Of a stretch of DNA of 64,000 bases, positions 61,956-64,000 are shown one piece after another (the first letter of the stretch is position 1; every line of letters begins with the position of its first letter). Both the position numbers and the translations under genes were made by a program. The DNA is from an uncultured Lachnospiraceae bacterium (GTDB lineage: Bacteria > Bacillota > Clostridia > Lachnospirales > Lachnospiraceae). Below the pieces are notes generated by a model. The model worked only from the letters and a program-made list of their open reading frames with translations, was not told the DNA's origin and searched no databases. Where the stretch lies: contig CAJTKA010000017.1 of NCBI GenBank assembly GCA_910576815.1, positions 8,739-72,738 of the forward strand. Reading direction: 5' to 3'.

Positions 61956-61973
61956 GAACATTGAACAATGTTC
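61956..61973. promoter_or_regulatory. 18-bp palindrome at the rep start
   Basis: GAACATTG / CAATGTTC with two bases between, at 61956-61973, between the origin hairpin and the rep ATG. A likely operator or RNA-structure element for rep control. Confidence 0.5.
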
Positions 61974-62003
61974 CCTATGGGGTGTCGTAGTTGCCCCATA
62001 GGG
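61973..62003 (-). other. Candidate double-strand origin (dso) with nick site
   Basis: Perfect 10-bp stem CCCTATGGGG / CCCCATAGGG (61973-61982 and 61994-62003). On the minus strand the 11-base loop holds AACTACGAC (61984-61992). The pMV158 family initiator cuts TACTACG/AC in a hairpin loop, so eight of nine bases match. A second hairpin CTGTTTC / GAAACAG (62024-62040) lies next to it. Position directly upstream of rep fits. Confidence 0.8.
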
Positions 62004-62055
62004 GCGGTGACGGTCGCTCCGCTCTGTTTCTCCGAAACAGCCGCCACCCTTAACG

Positions 62056-63303
62056 CTATTCCCTGCTCAATGCTCCTTTCTCAATATATGGTGCGAGAAA
62101 CTCACGCGGTTTTGTATCTACTCCCTGCCTGTAAATCAATCCCGAACCAATTTCTCGCCGAAGATTTTTCACGTCTGCAAAGTCAGAACCAAAAGCCATT
62201 TTGTATGCGGTATCGCTCATTTGCCCCATGCAGATACGACAGCCGAGGTTATCACGGATTGCGCCCTCTATAAAAGCAGTATCAGGTCTTTGTAAAATCA
62301 GTCCTGCATACACGCGCTTGCTTCTCCCCATGACCACGATAGACGCAATGCGCCTCGCGGTTTCTTCATAGGTCTTTTTCTCTGCAATCTTTGAAAAGGC
62401 AATCAGCTCATCAAACACAAGATACAACGGTTGAAAATCGGTTTCCTGTATTCCGAGATTGTCTAACTCCTTTCCGCGTTTACGCATTTCTTCTTCCGTT
62501 TCCCTTACCGCCTTTGCAATCTCGTTTTCCTCCGACACATACACAGCACCGCAGTTCTCCGCAAAATAGCGCATTTCATAGTCATTCTTCGGGTCGCAGT
62601 AAATGACTCTGATACCTCTTTTAATCAGACAGGAAATCATATATTGTGCTAATTGCGTCTTACCGCTCCCCGTATTTCCTACCAGTAAAAAATGTGGACA
62701 CTTCTTCCAGTTCCATACCATATCACAGGAAAATGCAATCTCATTCTTCCCAGCTTGCGGAATGTCTTTACAGGACTTAATTCTAATCCGATTTTGTTTC
62801 CGCAGTTCAAAAATGTATGTAAGATATCCCCTTTCTACGATTGTGTCGATACAGACAGTTTTGAACATTCTGGCAAGCGGTTCTTCCATATCTCTGAACC
62901 TTTCAGCGTATGGACTGCCATCCATTCGGATTTTGATGTGAAAAGCGTTGTCCTGCACACTTTTCCTGTATTCCACAATAGGGTAATAGTCCATTCTTTC
63001 TGTCTTCCATTCTCCCAGTAGCCCTTGTTCCTTTACTGAATGAGATTGATACAACTTGTTTCTTCTGATGAATTTCTCTATCCGCTTAGATGTCTTCATC
63101 GTTTCTCTTATTATTGGATAGACCATTCCGAAGCAAGCCGTGCCGCTTACGCCTACCACCACCATACACGATATAAGATTGCTATTCTGAAACACGATGT
63201 AGAACAGGAACAGACCCAGCAGGGACACAAGCCACAAGAGGAATAAAGCGCCAAACCATGCAAACTGTCTATTCTTTAATTGTTTCCACACTCTATTTTT
63301 CAT
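62056..63303 (-). CDS. FtsK/SpoIIIE-type DNA translocase (TcpA-like coupling protein)
   Basis: A 415-aa ATPase with two N-terminal transmembrane helices (FAWFGALFLLWLVSLLGLFLF; CMVVVGVSGTACFGMVYPII), Walker A VGNTGSGKTQLAQYM and Walker B LYLVFDELIAFSK. It is the Tn916 Orf21 position and type: couples the nicked element to the conjugation channel. Its end is 53 bp from the origin hairpin. It overlaps the DUF961 gene upstream by four bases. Confidence 0.9.
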   Translation of the reverse strand: MKNRVWKQLKNRQFAWFGALFLLWLVSLLGLFLFYIVFQNSNLISCMVVVGVSGTACFGMVYPIIRETMKTSKRIEKFIRRNKLYQSHSVKEQGLLGEWKTERMDYYPIVEYRKSVQDNAFHIKIRMDGSPYAERFRDMEEPLARMFKTVCIDTIVERGYLTYIFELRKQNRIRIKSCKDIPQAGKNEIAFSCDMVWNWKKCPHFLLVGNTGSGKTQLAQYMISCLIKRGIRVIYCDPKNDYEMRYFAENCGAVYVSEENEIAKAVRETEEEMRKRGKELDNLGIQETDFQPLYLVFDELIAFSKIAEKKTYEETARRIASIVVMGRSKRVYAGLILQRPDTAFIEGAIRDNLGCRICMGQMSDTAYKMAFGSDFADVKNLRREIGSGLIYRQGVDTKPREFLAPYIEKGALSRE

Positions 63304-63662
63304 GCCTTATCACCCCCTAACTTAATCTGTTTTGAAGCAAGCGGTTTGACCTCTTTAGCGATAATGGATAGTTTTACGTCGGCCTTGTTGTTCCAGTCCT
63401 GCCATACCTTTGCTTCTAAACCCTCAAATTCCACAGGAATAGGCGCACCAGCAAACTCAAAGGGCGGTTGCAACAGTCCTGCTATCTTAATATCAATTTT
63501 TTCGTAGTCCATTGTTTCGGATAAGCAGTTAAACGTAAGTCCTTCCTGTTCGCCTTTAATCCCCTCTTTGTATCCTGCATACGGGCGGACACCAAGCAGT
63601 AAAAGTTTGTTCCCTATTGTTTTTTCAGCGTCGATTACTAAGTGTTTTACAATGCTAGCCAT
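63300..63662 (-). CDS. DUF961-family protein
   Basis: A 120-aa protein of the DUF961 family found as Orf22/Orf23 in Tn916-type elements; role unknown. LLLLGVRPYAGY and AKVWQDWNNKADVKLSII are typical. ATG behind AGGAGG. Its start overlaps nothing; a likely promoter (TTGGCA then TATATA) and a near-palindrome GTGGGTGCGCACCTCAC (63704-63720) lie in its leader. Confidence 0.85.
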   Translation of the reverse strand: MASIVKHLVIDAEKTIGNKLLLLGVRPYAGYKEGIKGEQEGLTFNCLSETMDYEKIDIKIAGLLQPPFEFAGAPIPVEFEGLEAKVWQDWNNKADVKLSIIAKEVKPLASKQIKLGGDKA

Positions 63663-63703
63663 GATTTATGACCTCCTTTGTTTAATATTTTTTGTAGCTT
63701 TGC

Positions 63704-63720
63704 GTGGGTGCGCACCTCAC
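63704..63720. promoter_or_regulatory. 17-bp near-palindrome in the DUF961 leader
   Basis: GTGGGTGCGCACCTCAC, dyad about the core GTGCGCAC. Placed between the candidate promoter and the DUF961 start, where an operator controlling the transfer genes would be expected. Confidence 0.45.
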
Positions 63721-63783
63721 ATTCATATATATACATCATTTTTTATGCCAAAGTGTCACTTACAAAATAACACTCGAAATCAC

Positions 63784-63825
63784 AAAAAAAGCGCCTTTTC
63801 CCATTTTGATTATGTGAAAAAGCAC
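63784..63825 (-). terminator. Terminator after the partial gene at the window edge
   Basis: Minus strand: GTGCTTTTTC pairs with GAAAAGGCGC (two G-U pairs), loop ~16 bases, followed by TTTTTTT. It separates the partial gene at the edge from the DUF961 gene. Confidence 0.65.
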
Positions 63826-63837
63826 TTTTCTCTGCCT

Positions 63838-63855
63838 ATTTGTAATTTTACAAAT
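63838..63855. repeat. 18-bp palindrome
   Basis: ATTTGTAA / TTACAAAT with two bases between (63838-63855), just past the stop of the partial gene. Confidence 0.6.
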
Positions 63856-63873
63856 TACTATGAATTTATTTTT

Positions 63874-64000
63874 TTATTTTTCTTTCCTATCCTCTGCTGT
63901 AAATGTACCCAACAAATCCGCTTCATCGGTAATGCCCAAACTACATAGTATAGCGTATTGAAAGTTCTTGTGTAAATAATGTGTATCTGCTATAGTGGTT
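63874..64000 (-). CDS. Partial gene at the right edge (C-terminus only)
   Basis: A minus-strand frame is open from the window edge for 41 codons to a TAA. It ends ...LCSLGITDEADLLGTFTAED then RKEK. The composition looks like a real protein end, and a terminator follows. I do not recognise the family. It shows that the mobile element continues beyond the window. Confidence 0.55.
   Translation of the reverse strand, partial: TTIADTHYLHKNFQYAILCSLGITDEADLLGTFTAEDRKEK

Noticed and set aside
59709..63888. TTTCCTAT present near both ends of the element as att duplication
   Set aside because: Eight bases are expected by chance in A+T-rich DNA, and the right copy lies inside the partial gene. The element continues past the window.
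1..64000. CRISPR arrays, rRNA and tRNA genes
   Set aside because: No regularly spaced direct repeats and no rRNA or tRNA sequence were recognised on either strand by reading; a covariance-model search was not possible.

Overview
The window looks like a chromosome segment from a low-to-mid GC Clostridia, most likely a Lachnospiraceae. It has scpA/scpB, rpsU, a single-chain glycyl-tRNA synthetase, era with a YqzL-like gene and recO, ylmH, a long 2-hydroxyacyl-CoA dehydratase activase fusion, GGAGG-type ribosome sites, and many families typical of gut Lachnospiraceae. The species cannot be fixed from the sequence alone. Most genes lie on the minus strand.

Region 1 (0-27.8 kb) is core housekeeping: chromosome segregation (ScpAB), cell wall (D,D-carboxypeptidase), ribosome and translation (S21, AlaRS, GlyRS, Era, RecO, YlmH), an M16C metalloprotease, lipoproteins, a sodium/amino-acid symporter, AlkD-like repair, a sigma-factor-like protein without its promoter-recognition parts, a rhomboid-like membrane protein, the activase fusion, MetA and a membrane-anchored trigger-factor-like isomerase.

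Region 2 (27.9-43.6 kb) is a surface-polysaccharide locus transcribed leftward, visibly more A+T-rich than its flanks, above all at 32-36 kb. It encodes an ABC exporter, a pyruvyl-transferase fused to an iron-sulfur FrhB-like module, an apparent three-part undecaprenyl-phosphate-sugar branch (ArnC-like GT2, two half-size EamA flippase subunits, a GT-C-like membrane protein), a 4-amino-4,6-dideoxysugar branch (WecE-like transaminase, a MaoC hydratase, a GNAT acyltransferase), UDP-galactopyranose mutase and two galactofuranosyltransferase-like enzymes. Its 5' end is next to a small serine recombinase. The 271 bp between the recombinase and the first gene contain inverted 14-bp repeats centred in dyad-symmetric sites, about 166 bp apart, with a promoter-like sequence between them. 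I read this as an invertible promoter that phase-switches the polysaccharide.

Region 3 (43.7-59.7 kb) is again core or conserved accessory: ligA, an RNA pseudouridine synthase, an SGNH/MBOAT O-acylation pair, an RsmF-like methyltransferase, a GH3-family protein, a PutP-like symporter, a small alarmone synthetase, a ferredoxin-containing aldo/keto reductase, three poorly characterised genes (one like the FliD C-terminus) and a low-molecular-weight phosphatase.

Region 4 (59.7-64.0 kb, running off the right edge) is one end of a Tn916-type integrative element: int, xis, a pMV158-type rolling-circle RepB, an FtsK/TcpA-like translocase and a DUF961 gene. Just upstream of rep is a hairpin whose loop carries AACTACGAC, one base from the known pMV158 nick sequence, so the element appears to carry its own rolling-circle origin. 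A partial gene reaches the window edge. No CRISPR array, rRNA or tRNA gene was recognised.
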